A stretch of 64,000 nt of DNA from Papaver somniferum (GCF_003573695.1 NC_039367.1:155631085-155695084), one strand, 5' to 3'; shown: positions 30,391 to 43,594, counted from the stretch's first letter. Notes: generated by a model from the sequence alone, not told the origin. A program made the numbers and translations.

Positions 30391-31394
30391 GTCTAAGTTC
30401 TCCGGATATCTTGGATGCGTGTGCCAAAAGAGACGATCCAAAAGCTCCTAAGAACACCTTGTGTGTTAGTTGATGCTATGGGATGAACTCTGTTTGGTGA
30501 GGTCTGTTTATGTTTGTTTAGTTTTGAAGTTTGTTGATATGGTTGAGTTTTCATTGTTGAAGGCGTGTCGTTAGCAAGTATTTTCAGTTGGGTCAATTCT
30601 GAGCAGTCGAGTTGATAGTGAATCCTTCAAGATCTCCCAAATAACGCTGTTAGCGTTTGGTCGAGGCCAGGGAAGGATCCTGATAACAGATCGACTAGCC
30701 ATGCTCGGAGGCGAGTCTATTTTCATGTTTCAATCTTCGTTTTCGTATTAGTTTTCGCACTTATCTCCGTATTTCAATCTTAGTTTTTGTCATACGAGTT
30801 CAACAACGAAATACCTCTAAAACTCCCAAATAACAGCTTCGATGTATGGTTGAAGTTGCTTGAGGTTCCATGTTGGCTTGTGAAAATGCCAAAACAATAG
30901 CACGACGAGATTATCAGTCGCCGGCGAAAGAACCCAAGGAATTCAGAGAAGACATCCCTGTGTAGTTCCAAGGAAGTTCATAAGTTTTGATCCAAATTTT
31001 AATGTGGTGTGCTGACCTCATAAAAAGTACGAATTTGGATCTTTTACTCGCAAAGAACTAGGATTTAATGATTTGGAGTCTAGGGAATGTAGGACAAATT
31101 GTAGTTAATGCAGAGTCGTGGTACTGAAAGCGACATCGTGCTACCTTGAAAGCGACGTAGCATGATACCCGTCTAAAAAAAACACTTAGAGTCAAAACAA
31201 GGCAGACTTGCGAGGTCAGCATGATAGAGTAGAGGGAATCGTATTTTTGAAACTTAGTCTTGGTGTCAGTCACCTTTTTCCTTTAAAACCGTACGTATTA
31301 GAGAAACTTTTCAAAAACAGGTCAAAGTAAGGTGTTGTCTGTTTCTGCTGACGTAGGTAGGAACGACTCTCAGAATTACAGCATACTGTGTCCG
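30391..31394. other. Gypsy 5' leader, non-coding
   Basis: No coding sequence recognised between the primer site and the probable gag start (ATG at 31395). Confidence 0.5.
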
Positions 31395-32941
31395 ATGGCT
31401 AGCACGTCAGGGATGGGGAGAATTCTGAGAAACCGCACAATCACTGGAAGTAGCATGCAAGGAGGAGTAACGGGGCCGAGGCAGTGAAGTGATGGGCATC
31501 CACCACCTGATGAATCACGAGCAGCTGTAAGGGGTATGCCGACTATGGATGAGGAAATCGATTTGGGACGAGACGATGACCCCTCTCCTATGGAGAGAAT
31601 CGTCTCAACTCAGAGGAGGGATGATCAAATAGATGGACTCACCGCATCAGATACATAAGATGATGAGGAGGCGCTAATCCGACATGCCCATAGATGAAAC
31701 ACCAGGAGACAAGTTGAGAATCAAGAAGCACTCAAACGAGAGCAAGAACGACTTAGGTCGAGGTCAAGAGGGTCTTCCAGCCGAGGGACATCGGGTCACC
31801 AAGGCCGAGCCGGGCGAGTACCACCAACGACAGGACCGAGCAATTCTGTCCGATCAGGACAACCCCCGACACCACCTATCCGAGGGTACGGTCCACCCGA
31901 GGATTCATCAACAGAAGACGAATGGCGCGAGAGGAATCATCAACAGAGAGACACAAGTGCCGACAATGCAACCGAATCCAAGCTAAGGGAGTTAGAAGAA
32001 AAGATAAGGAAGCTGTCAGGAAGCGGCGAAGAAGATAAGCTAGCCGAGGTCATAAGCGAGGCCGAGAGGACCCCTTTCACCCAAGAGCTAGAAATAAGGG
32101 ACTCCCCACCCGAGTCACGCTCCCCACATTTCCATCTAGGTTCGACGATACGGGAGACGCAGTCGAGCATTTGAAGATGTACACTATGTCCCTAATCCAA
32201 TGGAAGAACCATGAGGTGGTAATATGTAAATTCTTCCCGGCAACCCTGGATGGCGAGGCAAGGAAGTGGTTCTACAATCTCCCACCAGGAACAGTTGACA
32301 GTTATGAGACTCTAGTCGAAGCCTTCCTCGAAACTTACATGCACAACAACAGACCTCGGCCCAGGGTCAACAAGTTATTCACCTTGGCCCGACGGTTTAG
32401 AGAACCACTTAGGTCGTTGACCGATCGATGGATAAATTTGTGCATAGAAATTGGGAAAGTACCAGTCGACCAGCAGATATTCGGGTTCGAAAATGCATTA
32501 GGGAGGTCGGACCCCATATGGATAGCCATGTTTACTGAAAAACCACAGACATTGAAAGAAATGAGGAAAATGCAAGAGCATTTCATCGCCCTAGAAGAAA
32601 TTCAGGAGGAATCAAGGGATAGGAGAGTGCAAGAGGCTAGCACAGCACCCAAATCGACATCGGACGACGTTCAAAGACGGCCCAAAAAGAGACCGAGCCC
32701 ACCTACACGAGGAAATGGGAAGAAGGAATGGGTAGCCAAAGGAAAGAGGCCGAGTCACGAGGCGAGAACATACACTCCTTTGAATGCTCCACTAGAAGAA
32801 ATCTTCAAAGAGGTCCAAAAAAGAAATGACATCATATACCCAGCATCAAGAGGGATACAGTTCGAGGAAACCAAGGTCACCCGGAGTATTGCCATTATCA
32901 TCAGTATCGAGGCCACTCTACAAATAACTGCCGAGAAATAA
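31395..32941 (+). pseudogene. Gag region (capsid domain), frame-broken
   Basis: The probable original Met at 31395 is followed by an early stop. 31550-32050 is Arg/Glu/Ser-rich linker in changing frames. The retrotransposon gag/capsid domain lies at 32150-32640: KFFPATLDGEARKWFYNLPP, then Gly-x-Val-x-Ser-Tyr, and MRKMQEHFIALEEIQEE. Near 32880, in another frame, is a zinc-knuckle-like EYCHYHQYRGHSTNNCREIK. It would form the particle shell packaging element RNA. At least three frame breaks make it non-functional. Confidence 0.8.
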
Positions 32942-32949
32942 AAGACATC

Positions 32950-33702
32950 GTGCAACACCTTATTCGAGATGGTTACCTGAGACAATTCGTCCAACACCCA
33001 ACCCAGGAAACCGCTACGCCCGATGCACCTGTCCATCAGGTCCGAATCGACAGATCCACTCAGTTTGTCAACATGATTTCGCATTCAGCCACTCAAGAGT
33101 ACAATCTGAACCCTGGGATCATGTCTAAAATCCACAAAAGGGACCATAACGGAAAAGAAATTTTCAGTGTAGCAAAGACTTTGTCGATGGAACCATGGAT
33201 GGTGCAACCTATCATTTTCTCGGCTCAGGATGTCCCAATGAACAGCCAGGATCACAGTGATCCCTTGGTCATCACTCTGCTGATTGAGGAATGGGGGGTA
33301 ATAAGGATACTGGTAGATAATAGGAGCTCAGTCGAAGTACTCTTATATGATACGTTCAAGAGGATGGAGCTATCAGATGATAAACTCGTCCCATCAACAT
33401 ATCGTATCTACGGCTTTAATGGGACCGTAACCATCCCAAAGGGCGAAGTAACCCTAAGGGTATCAGACTGAGGTGGTTATCTAGACATATTGACTACATT
33501 CTGTGTGGTCGATGTCGCCTCGCCCTATGAAGCTATTATCGGGAGACCGTGGATCGCTGGAATCAAAGGAGTGGCCTCAGCCTATCATCAAAGGCTGCGA
33601 TTTCCAACGTACAAGGGAATAGCCGAGGTCGTAGGCGATTCAAAAGAAGCCCGACAGTGCATGCAGGTCGATGCCCAAATAAATGAGGAGCGGCGAGCAT
33701 GA
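32950..33702 (+). pseudogene. Aspartic protease region
   Basis: Two frames, 32950-33471 and 33490-33702, separated by a stop. The active-site block reads ILVDNRSSVEVLLYDTF, where related elements have an intact Asp-Thr/Gly-Gly type triad; Arg in place of Gly suggests loss of activity. The downstream VVDVASPYEAIIGRPWIAG block (Ile-Ile-Gly-Arg-Pro) is the usual C-terminal hallmark of this protease class. Confidence 0.75.
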
Positions 33703-33825
33703 CAAAGGAGAGAGAAGAACAAGGATAAAGAAGCCAAAGCGACAGACGACTTGGAAAAATTTATTTCGCAGGCGGTCATGGCATACGAAACACAAGGAAG
33801 CGAACCTTCATAGCAATTAAAGGAG

Positions 33826-35064
33826 TTGACACCGATGAAGGAACCAAAACCAAACTTCTCGATCGTAGAACCTACTCGGGAGATTAATTTGGGAATTATA
33901 GAAGAACCAAGGATAGTGAGGATCGGGTCGTTACTATCAGACGATCAAATAAACCAGCTCGTGGCGGTGCTAAAGGAGAACATGGACGCGTTCGCATGGA
34001 GCGTGCACGATATGGAGGGCATAGACCCGGAGGTATGCTGTCACCATTTAAAGATCGACCCAAGCTTCAAACCGGTCCGACAAAAGATGAGGCAAGTCGC
34101 GCCAGAATTACAGACGGCCGTTGAGAAGGAGCTAAAGAAGTTTCAGGAATCGGGAATCATTAGGAAATCGCACTACCCACAGTGGATATCTAACATGTTC
34201 GTGGTACCAAAGAGAAACGTAGGAGTCAGAATCTGCATCGACTTCAGCGACCTGAACAAAGCTTGTCCGAAGGACAGTTTCCCTCTCCCAAGTATCGATC
34301 AACTGGTGGAATCTATAGTGGGGTACGAGGCACTAACGTTTATGGACGGATACGCGGGGTATAACCAGATACCGCTGGCTCCCGAGGATCAAGAACACAC
34401 CTCCTTCTTCACACTAAGGGTCCTATACTTCTCAACCAAGATGCCATTTGGGCTGAAAAATGCAGGCGCCACATATCAAAGGTTGGTGGGCGACATGTTT
34501 GAAGACCAGATCCACAACACCATCGAGGTCTATGTCGACGATATGCTAGTAAAAAATCGCCTAGCCAAGAATCACATCCGAGACCTGCGGGAAATTTTCC
34601 GAACGATGAGAGAATATAAAATGAAAGTTAACCCTACCAAATGCGATTTTTGGGTCACATCGGGCAAATTTTTGGGATATATCATCACTCCAAAGGGGAT
34701 AGAAGAAGATCCCGAGAAATTCAGATCCATCCTCGAGATGTCGTCACCAGCCACAATAAAAGACGTACAAAAGATGAACGGAAGTATAACAGCATTGGGG
34801 CGATTCATATCTCGGTCGTCCGACAAATGCAAGGATTTCTTTAAAACTCTTAAAAAGGGAGATAAATTCAAATGGACGGACGCCTGTGAGGAGGCGTTTC
34901 AGAATATTAAGCTACATCTTGCAAGTCTTCCAGTATTACAAATACCCGAGCCATCAGAGGTCCTCACATTATACCTCGGAGCAACTTCATATGTTATCAG
35001 TGCAGTCTTAGTTCGAAATAAAGGGAGCGAGGAAAGCCTGTTTACTTCATCAGCAAAACATTAA
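33826..35064 (+). pseudogene. Gypsy reverse transcriptase
   Basis: 412 clean codons ending in a frameshift near 35040. Blocks: KIDPSFKPVRQKMRQ, SNMFVVPKR, VRICIDFSDLNKACPKDSFP, MDGYAGYNQI, KMPFGLKNAGATYQR, and the catalytic VYVDDMLVK near residue 232. The start of the connection and first RNase H follows (FKWTDACEEAFQNIK). The catalytic residues look preserved, but the reading frame does not continue into RNase H. Confidence 0.9.
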
Positions 35065-35813
35065 GTCCGGCCGAGAAAAATTATACAAGGATGGAACAGA
35101 TGATTCTAGCGCTAGCTTTCTCCACTCTGAAGCTAAGGACGTATTTCAAAACCCATCGGATCCGCGTGCTCACGAAATCACCTATTGAGGCGGTACTGGA
35201 CAATGCATGCCGATCTGGAAGGATCTCCAAATGGGGGGCGCAAATTAAACAGTTCAATTTTTTCTACGAAATGAGGACAACAGTGAAGGCACAAGTAGTG
35301 GCAAATTTCTTGGAAGATTTTCCACTAAGCGACGAAGATGAGGTCGAGGACATACCCGGAATTAAAGAAGATCGAGAAGACTCGGGCGACTTACTCGAAG
35401 CAAGTAGCCCATCACGTTGGGAAGTATTCGTCGATGGAGCGTCGAACAAAGATGGATCGGGACTTGGGATAGTCTTTACCACACCAAAGGTACGAAAAAT
35501 GGTCCATTCGTTTAGATTGGAATTTAAGGCGACAAACAACGTCACCGAGTACGAAGCCGCGATTCACGCCCTGATATTAATCGTCGAGATGGGCCTACAA
35601 GATGTAAGACTAACTAGCGACTCGCAGTTGGTGATCCGAAAAATCACAGGAAAATACGCCATCCACGACCCGATTTTGCAGAAGTACCGGGAGCTCGCCC
35701 AATTCTATTCGACCAGATCCCCAACATCAAATTTCCCCGCATATACAGAAAAGATAATCGGCACTCGGACGCATTGGCATATATTGCATCCCATCTCACA
35801 GACCCAAGTATGA
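35040..35813 (+). pseudogene. RNase H and second (archaeal-like) RNase H domains
   Basis: After the frameshift, MEQMILALAFSTLKLRTYF belongs to the first RNase H/connection. A second RNase H-like domain starts WEVFVDGASNKDGSGLGIV near 35420 and continues TEYEAAIHAL and LTSDSQLVIRKI (acidic catalytic positions Asp, Glu, Asp visible). Two successive RNase H domains are typical of the Tat group. A frameshift near 35750 separates it from integrase. Confidence 0.8.
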
Positions 35814-37154
35814 AGGGCATTCGTGTCATGAGACTCTTCGCCTCATTTATACCAGAGATACCCGAGGTGCACATTGACGTGGATATCAACACGGCCGACA
35901 GGTATCCAGACGGAGATTGGAGAAAGACGATTCAATCGTACTTGGAGACAGGAGAGTTACCCAAGGGGCGACCCGAGATCAACAAAGTGAAAAAGCAAAT
36001 CGGCCGCTTACGAGCTAAGAGACGGAATCTTATACAGGAAATCATACCTGGGACCACTTTTAAGATGCTTAAGTAAGGAAGAAGGCTAGACAATCTTGAA
36101 TGAACTACACTATGGAGCATCCGGAAATCACATCTCGGGACGAAGTCTGTCAACGAGAGCAAAAACGATGGGATACTTCTGTCCGTATATGAACGATGAT
36201 GAAAAACAAATGGCGCAAGCTTGCGAAGAATGCCAGCGGTTTGGTAAGAAGATACATGCACCGTCAGTAACTCTAAACTCGTTAGTAAGCCCCTAGTCCT
36301 TCGCAAAGTGGGGGATCGATATCGTGGGACCATTACATGTGGGATCGGGGAAGAGAAAATACTTAATAGTAACGACAGATTACTTCACTAAATGGGTGGA
36401 GGCGGCACCACTGAGACATATCCGTGACAAGGACATCTTCAGGTTCATTTGGGAGCACATCATATGTCGTTTCGGAGTACTGGCGGCCATCATCTCGGAT
36501 AATAGAAAACATCTCCAGGGAGAAAACATCGACCTACTATTTAACACCTACAACATCAGAAAAATCAAGGCTACCCCCATATATCCTCAAAGTAATGGGC
36601 AGGCCGAGATCACAAACAAAACTATCGCCGACAATACGAAGAAAAAGTTAGATGGAGAATACGGTGATTGGTGCGAAGAACTCTACAATATCTTGTGGTC
36701 CTATCGAACCACTCGAAGGGAAGCAACAAGGCTATCACCTTTCAGGCTGACCTATGGAACCGAAGTGATACTACCAACTGAAGCAATGATACCCACCACA
36801 AGAACTGAAGCCTGGAGGAGAAAGATATCGACAGATCTAATATTGTCCAAGATCGATGACTTGGAGGAAACAAGGGAGATGGCGTTGCAGAAAATGGAGA
36901 ATTACCAAAGGAGACTACAACGAGAATACAACAAACGAGTTCGAACAAGAGAGTTTCAACCGGAGGAGTTAGTGTTGAAATATCTAGACGATTGGGAACG
37001 TGACAAAAAGGACGGTAAACTGGTGGCAAGGTGGGGAGGACCATACACAATCGTGTCTAAAGCTGGCGAGGGAGCTTATCGATTACTCAAACCATACGGC
37101 AAACCCGAGTTAAAATCGTGGAACACTCAAAATCTGAAACTCTATTACCCATGA
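35774..37154 (+). pseudogene. Integrase
   Basis: Linker 35774-36076; zinc-binding HHCC part 36096-36296 (LHYGASGNHISG, then ACEECQRFG); core 36324-37154 with DYFTKWVEAAPL, AIISDNRKHLQGENI (first Asp in IVGPL context is at the frame break) and IYPQSNGQAEITNKTI with the catalytic Glu. The C-terminal part has WGGPYTIVSKAGEGAYRL, then the stop at 37152. SDN-R replaces the usual Asp-Asn-Gly motif. Stops at 36074 and 36293 break the frame. Confidence 0.85.
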
Positions 37155-37233
37155 GGAGTTCGAGGGAAACAGGTAAACATACTCGTCATTCATTTCTTTA
37201 AAACCGCGAGGGGTAGGAAATATGACATGAGCG

Positions 37234-37470
37234 ACCAATGGTCATTCGTACTCGGGGAAAATCCAGTGAGGAAGTGTCGAGGTGACTTACACTCGAATGG
37301 TCATTCGTACTCGGGGCAAAAACAGTGAGGAAGTGCCGAGGTGACTTACACTCGAATGGTCATTCGTACTCGGGGTAAAGCCAGTGTGGAAGTGCCGAGG
37401 TGACCTACAGTCGACTGGATATTCGATACTCGGGGCAGTGGCAGTGTGCAAGTGTTGAGGTAACCGAAGG
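37234..37470. repeat. 59-bp tandem repeats, 4 units
   Basis: ATGGTCATTCGTACTCGGGG recurs at 37238, 37297 and 37356 (period 59), with a diverged fourth near 37415. They lie just after integrase, in the 3' hypervariable region where related elements are known to grow satellite-like repeats. Confidence 0.95.
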
Positions 37471-38344
37471 GTACTGGTGGTTAGAAGCCAGATACCAAAG
37501 GTTGTTAAGATACGATTTCTTCTCAGCTAGGTAACTTACTTACATCTGAAAGGTTACCCCCATCGCAGGTGGCCGTGACCACTTGCCAGAGTTGGTTGGT
37601 CGATAACCACTCGGGATTATCGGGCCTAGAACTAGGACGACTAAAACCCTTCCACTGAATCTAAACGATAGTGATGAGATACCATGGCTGGGACATGGCA
37701 TCGGGCCCGATGACCCTCCTTGTTGAGTGTGTTAGACAGAAAAGGAACTAATACTAATGCATGTGACATCAAATGCAGATAAGGAGCACAAACAACAAGA
37801 TAGCAACCATAAAATTAAACAACGTCAACACAATGATAAAGGCGGAAATTGTCAAGGAAAAGAAAAAAGAAAAACAAGATTGGCGACGCAGCACCCCATT
37901 CAAAGAAGTTGTTCAAAGAAGCATGGGTCAAGTGTTCAAACGAATTACAACCCGCGATAAAGGGAAAATTAGTGGTGCAACACTACAAAAGACATGATCA
38001 ACTCCTGGGTGGAACAACACCAGCTCCCCCCTTTCTCTGAGCAACCTCGCGGCGCTTTTGCGCGATCTACTCGTTCACACCGGCCTTGATCGCCTAAGCA
38101 AGCTCGCTTTGATGAGCATTTTCTCGTCCACAATCTGTTGAGAAAGCTGCTCGGACCTCGCCTCGGCGGCATGGAGCTTAACGTTCACCTCACCTTCGGC
38201 CTTCTTCCACTGCTCCACCTCCTGTCCGAGATTTTGCACATCTCGCTCCAGATCCTTGACACGACCCTGCTCGGCTGCAACAAAACATTATAAGCATATC
38301 AAACACGGAACATAGCAGAATACGGAGTAAAAACAACAAACTAA

Positions 38345-40819
38345 CTATGTCTTAAGGTCGCCCCAACATACACTCCAGAGACCTGACAGAATTGGCAATA
38401 CAGATTCTAACGACTCCACGGACTTGGTCAACTCGTCCTTAGAAAGCTTCAAGGTTAACTCATTATAGTATTGTTCATTGAACTCATTTGAAGGACAATA
38501 TTTCTTGTGATCACTCCACTCGGCCCTCTGACAGTTATAGGACACTTGTAGCATTGATAACTGGGATTGGGTCCACTTTAGGTTACTGGGCAGCTTATCG
38601 AAACCCTTGGTCCTTTCAAGAAGATCTCGGTTGGACTGCTCGGCCACAGCTTTTCCCCTCAAAATTCATCGATGATCTTCATGAAGATCTCAATTTTGAA
38701 GCCTAAGGGAACCATTTTGACTCTCCATATTATCGGCTAGTAACGTTTTATTACCAGAAAGTCTTTGAAAGATGCCCAAGCGGGCCCGTAAGTTATCTAT
38801 CTCTTCGGGGACACACTCAAACAGGAGATATCTGTCCAATTCCTCTTGAAGTTGCTGGATCTCGGCCTCCTGTCGGTCTATATTCCCATCCTTATTGGAA
38901 ATTCGTTGTCGAAGATTCTCCACAAGATATTTCTCGATATCCCACTTTCTCTTCATAAGCCTATACTAGATATTTCGGCTAGAAGAATAATAATTGATTC
39001 AGGACATTGGTACGAAGAACTTAATCAACACAACTATTTCAAACAATATACCTTGCGCATCGGCGAGTTTGATCTCCAGATCACGAGATCGTTCCTTCTT
39101 CTGCTGAAGAGAAGCCTCCAACTTCCTAATATCCTGTCGACGGACAGCAACCTACAACCTCGACCGATTCATCGCCTACAAATTCCATCCCAAGACGATA
39201 TTATTGAGGCTCGATAACATCCAAAGGAAAAGTGCAAACAAATCACTTACCAAATTATCAAAGACCGGCGCGATGTGACGATATAGGGGCACGGAAGCAA
39301 TCATCTGCTCATAAGTATAAGAGCCGAACTCCTCAGAGTGCAATGCGCGAAGTGAATCACAAATAGGGACCGATATGGTAAAGGACGTCTGAACACCCGA
39401 GGGAGACCCAACATCCTTATGGGGAAACTTTTGGAGTGATGTTTGGGTCAGCCCCTGATCACCAGACTGCACGACAGGAGTTGCAACAGCATTCTCCACA
39501 TAAACCTCCGCTTCATTCTGGCCACCAGCATCCTCATCAGACAGCTGATCATCCCCGAATATATTTTCCTCATCATCTTGATCGGGGATATCGATCACAA
39601 CGTCCGAGATTTTCAACACCACGCCCTTTGCCGCCACCTTCCCCCGAGAAGTATTACGCCTTGGAACCAAACTTTCATTACCACGAGTATCAGACCCTCC
39701 AACATCTTCATCCTCGCGCCTAGGGAATTTCTGCACAAGGTTCAGCGTCAGAACACGTGAAGGCAAAAAACAGGGTCAAGTACATGTACTTAGAATAAAA
39801 CCTATATGTTTGTTACCTTCCCCTGATCCTCCTCGGCCCTTGTGCCATCACTCCTCTTCTTGGAAATAGAAGCCGATTTGGTAGACCCGCCCTGAGGCTT
39901 AGCCTACGATAAGAAAGTAATCAGTACCCCAAGCCGATACAACACGAATCAAAGAAAGTGGAAAGAAAGCAACATACCCTATCATCGTTAACCACCAGAA
40001 TGGATAAGGCTCTGTAGGAAATTGAGGAGGAGGGAAGCTACCATGCAAAATTTGGCCGCGAACAAGTAGTGGAACCCGATCCCAGTATGGGTCATTGGTG
40101 TGGCGAGAACGCTTGTTGGATCCTTTACCAAGGGGATCAGCATCTAGCATCAATCGTTCGACACCCTCAGGCATAGACTTTAGAAGATGAGGGCTAGCAG
40201 CAAAACCGGCAAGGTCGCCATTGGTAGTTGTCCCGCTCCGATAGTTCACGACGAAATTGGCAGAAGTATAATTAGGAGCATCTTCAGGCTTATAGGTCGA
40301 CCAATCGGCCTTAGATCCATGACCCTCGCCTCGGTCTCTCCAATCATTTATCAGGAGGAAAGTGTTGCCATTCCACTAGGTCAAGGCCTGAAGCGGACGA
40401 AGATGTGACAACACCTCGTAGTAGAAATGGATAGAAGGGTTGTATAAAGGAAAGCGAAGACCAAGTTCTAATTGCCCACGAGTAACGATGACTGCCTCGG
40501 ATGACTGCTCGTACCTATCGACATCGGACTTCTTCAACACACCCGTTTGGCCCGAGACTAGGGTCACTTCATAGTTTTGAAGACCAAATTATTCCTTCAA
40601 CTGTTCAATGAACTTATCATCAGACAAGTCTTTGGAGATCCTCTTATCAGCCCTACATGAAAAAGAAAGAGAATCATCAGGGAAAATGCAATTTGTAGCA
40701 CGATAATCGTGATGGGAAGGACTCTCAAGCCAAAACAAGGAATCAACAGAAAAAACATCTCCCTCGGAGAAGACACTCACACACCTTTTTTCAGTAATTG
40801 ACGGAGAAGAAGTAGCCAT
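38345..40819 (-). pseudogene. Antisense spliced gene of the gypsy element (PF04195-like region, coiled coil)
   Basis: Starts MATSSPSITEKRC at 40819, promoted towards the element centre. Exon 1 runs to about 39978 with stops at 40589 and 40376; it includes LELGLRFPLYNPSIHFYYEV, resembling the 'putative gypsy-type transposon' domain found antisense in Tat elements. Exons 39903-39817, 39730-39251 (acidic, ending APVFDNL) and about 39161-39052 have good GT/AG borders. From 38960 a coiled-coil region follows (RQEAEIQQLQEELDRYLLFE). Further coiled coil spans 38662-38345. Function of such antisense genes is unknown. Two stops and the changed frame suggest this copy is inactive. Confidence 0.65.
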
Positions 40820-41216
40820 GACAGAAAGCGAACGGAGAGATATGAACTTTGATGGAGAGAGAAGTAAAAATAAGAACCAACCACGACTGTCACAAACCTC
40901 ACCAACAGAAATAGCGAAGAGGAAAACTGAGAAGATAAAAGGGTCACCGGAATTAATGGTATCGGCAAAGATGGAAGGAAAAGAAGAAGGAAGAACAACG
41001 CTTGGTTTCTCTGAAAATGGCGAACGAAGGAAAAAGGACATAAAGGGAGATATTTATAGGATGCAGCGCCTCGACCGACAGCAACGGTGACAAGTCATAA
41101 AGGGAGAATTAGTGGGAGACTGCATGAAGGAATTCGCAGCATGCTCGAGGACGTGGGAAGGTGGAACGATTTTCTTTCCCTCATGCCAAGCACACGAGCT
41201 AAAGAAGGGGCATAAA

Positions 41217-41922
41217 TGTAGGTGTAGATAATCCACAGGGCTAGGTGGAAAGATCCTAAGCTATGATACACCAAAGAAAAAAAAGCGGCGAAGCACAGGA
41301 TAGAACCGAACGTCGCAAATAGCGAGGTAACACGTGGGTCGACTGTGATGTCCCAACAGTTGTCGGATGTGACGTGACCTTTATCTCCTGACAGGTCGGG
41401 CGAACGATCAAAAAGCACTCGGTCAGACGAAGGAAGATGGTCAAACAAAGGAACAAGAAGAAAGAAGAGCGATCGACATCATGTTAACCAGACGATCAAG
41501 ACTCGGCCTCGGGTGAAGAACTATCAAAAACCAAGACTCTATCGGGAAAACTAGAAAGTCGGACGAGCAGTGCAGGTCCGATAGGGAACAACTAAAATTG
41601 ATGTAATGTGACCAACACTGTAATTCTGTCATATGTCGACCTTGGCCTATAAATACAAGGGCTGGTCGAGAGAGAGAGGCAGGTTGAAAGAGAGAGAAAG
41701 GAGACACTACATTTGAAAGTTTGAGAGTTACACCATATGAGAAGGAGAGAACACCTTGTAATCAAAGGAAAGAAATAATAACATTCATCCTTTCACCCCG
41801 TGGACGTAGGTAATCATACCGAACCATGTATATCTTTGTGTCTATGTTTGTTGTGCATCTTTACTTAGTTTTAATTCATCTTCTATACCGTTGGATGTAG
41901 ATTGTGGTTTTATGCCACTACA
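41217..41922 (+). repeat. 3' LTR
   Basis: 706 bp, same ends as the 5' LTR. Preceded by the purine-rich AAAGAAGGGGCATAAA, a plausible polypurine tract. Confidence 0.9.
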
Positions 41923-41927
41923 ATAAG

Positions 41928-43015
41928 CAAAGAGATTCTTCACATTTTCGTAAAGCAAGTAATAAAGAATTATTTTCACTATCTTTGCTCATTTGTTTGA
42001 AGTAGTAAAGCGTGAGAGGAGATGTGATCACTGATCCAAGAAAAAGAAAAATAAAACCTCTATTTACTACTCGTCGGAATCTTATAGTTCTCTTAGAATA
42101 GATAAAATTGTACCTGGATTACGTTGCTCTAAATAATTGAGCAAAGAGACCTTGTATAGTCTTTCGTTCGTTGCCTCAATTTCTTCTTGACATATATAAC
42201 AGTAAGCGGAATTCTGGATATGAATCAAATTGAAACAAACATCGTCAAGAAAATCTAACCAAAAAACATCGATAAAAAGATTGCACTCTTAAGGGTCATA
42301 TCTCAGTGAAGTTTGTGTAGTCTGTAATTATGAGCAAATTAGCAATCAGTCAAACATGCATTATAATCACTTTGTTCTCCTTATGATAATTCCTTTTTCT
42401 TTGTTGAAGGGTAAATCGGATAGAAAACCTTTGATCCATATATTGCTTCCTTAATATACCTTATTGTAGGGAGAAAATCAAAACGTAGTCCAAAACACGT
42501 ATCACGCAGTCACTTCCGTCTGATATCCACAAATACTGAATTAATTAAATTCTATCGTAGAAGGAAGAAAGTACAAAACCAAAACCAATTCCAAGTAGAT
42601 GACGTAAACTTGATTTATTGATCCTTCCAATGGAGATGGTAGATTAAGTTTGTTGGCTAGAATAAAATTTTCATTCATGAATCTTTCCAAGTACATCTGC
42701 GTACATAAAAGAGTTGAGTATTTCTTTTCCTGGAAATTTGAAAGTTTATTTGGAATACGATGACAATGTACATAAAATCGAAACTCACTGAATTTTGGGT
42801 CTTCTGAGATTACCATCGTAAGTGAGTCCTTCATTTTATTCGCAGGCTATTTGAATCGTCAAAGAAATTCTTCACAATTTCTAGACCAAATAATAAATAA
42901 GTATTTTCATGATCTCTGCTCATTTGTTTGAAGTAGTAACGCGCGAGAGGAGATGTGATCATTGATAATAAAAAAAAAAAACTCTATTCACTGGCACTGC
43001 TCGTCAGAATCCTAT
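41928..43015. other. Tandemly duplicated non-coding block (end of unit A, unit B, part of next)
   Basis: 41928-42100 (CTCATTTGTTTGAAGTAGTA, GAGAGGAGATGTGATCA) is repeated at 42900-43015, and 42180-42850 matches unit A at 27925-29660. So the ancestral unit was duplicated head to tail before the gypsy insertion. No gene seen. Confidence 0.65.
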
Positions 43016-43594
43016 ATATTGATTGGAATGAATGGAATACCCATTAACAGGATCATTAAAGTGGAAGGACGCATCTTTTTAAATTGAAACATTGTTGTGA
43101 CTGTTGGAGGCGCCATTTGGATTGTATAAGAAATTCGTCGTGAATGATTTTGTTGCTTTTAACATGTACGTAGCACAAAATATATATACTTTCATGGTAC
43201 TGTCCTATGTGTTAGGAATACCCAATACAACATCCTTTGCCCTTCAATAAAAATACACCATCCATCGAGGAAATGGCAGAAGAGATGCGTAACTTAAGGC
43301 TACCCAGTCATTATGCATTCATTTTAACCTCCCAAAGTGATGCGTTTCTTAACTTCCAATTTCTTAATTAGTGACTCTTCAAAGTTTCCTGTGTATAACA
43401 GTGGCGACTGTTGGAGGGGGGCAATAACGTGACGTGGAACCTCAATGCTGACAATCACTGGGATAAGCAACCAGGTAGCGATGATAGGGATTGTTAGTGC
43501 TGATATGGCTTTACCAAAAACAAGAATGATTGAGGTGTCGACATGTGGCGACTTGACGGTCCCTTATTATAATGAAAGATTTTGAATTGATCTA
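43016..43594. other. Intergenic
   Basis: No gene or repeat recognised. The junction with the F-box fragment is abrupt at about 43595. Confidence 0.5.

Larger units (their letters stand above)
29666..41922 (+). mobile_element. Full-length Ty3/gypsy retrotransposon, Tat-like, with antisense gene
   Basis: Two LTRs (29666-30367 and 41217-41922) begin TGTAGGTGTAG and end CACTACA; an exact 5-bp duplication ATAAG flanks the element (29661-29665 and 41923-41927). The order is primer site, gag, protease, reverse transcriptase, RNase H, second RNase H-like domain, integrase, tandem repeats, then an antisense spliced gene. The dual RNase H, long 3' region, tandem repeats and antisense ORF are features of the Tat/Retand group. 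The LTRs differ by several percent by eye, so it is not a very recent insertion. It split duplicated unit A. Confidence 0.92.
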
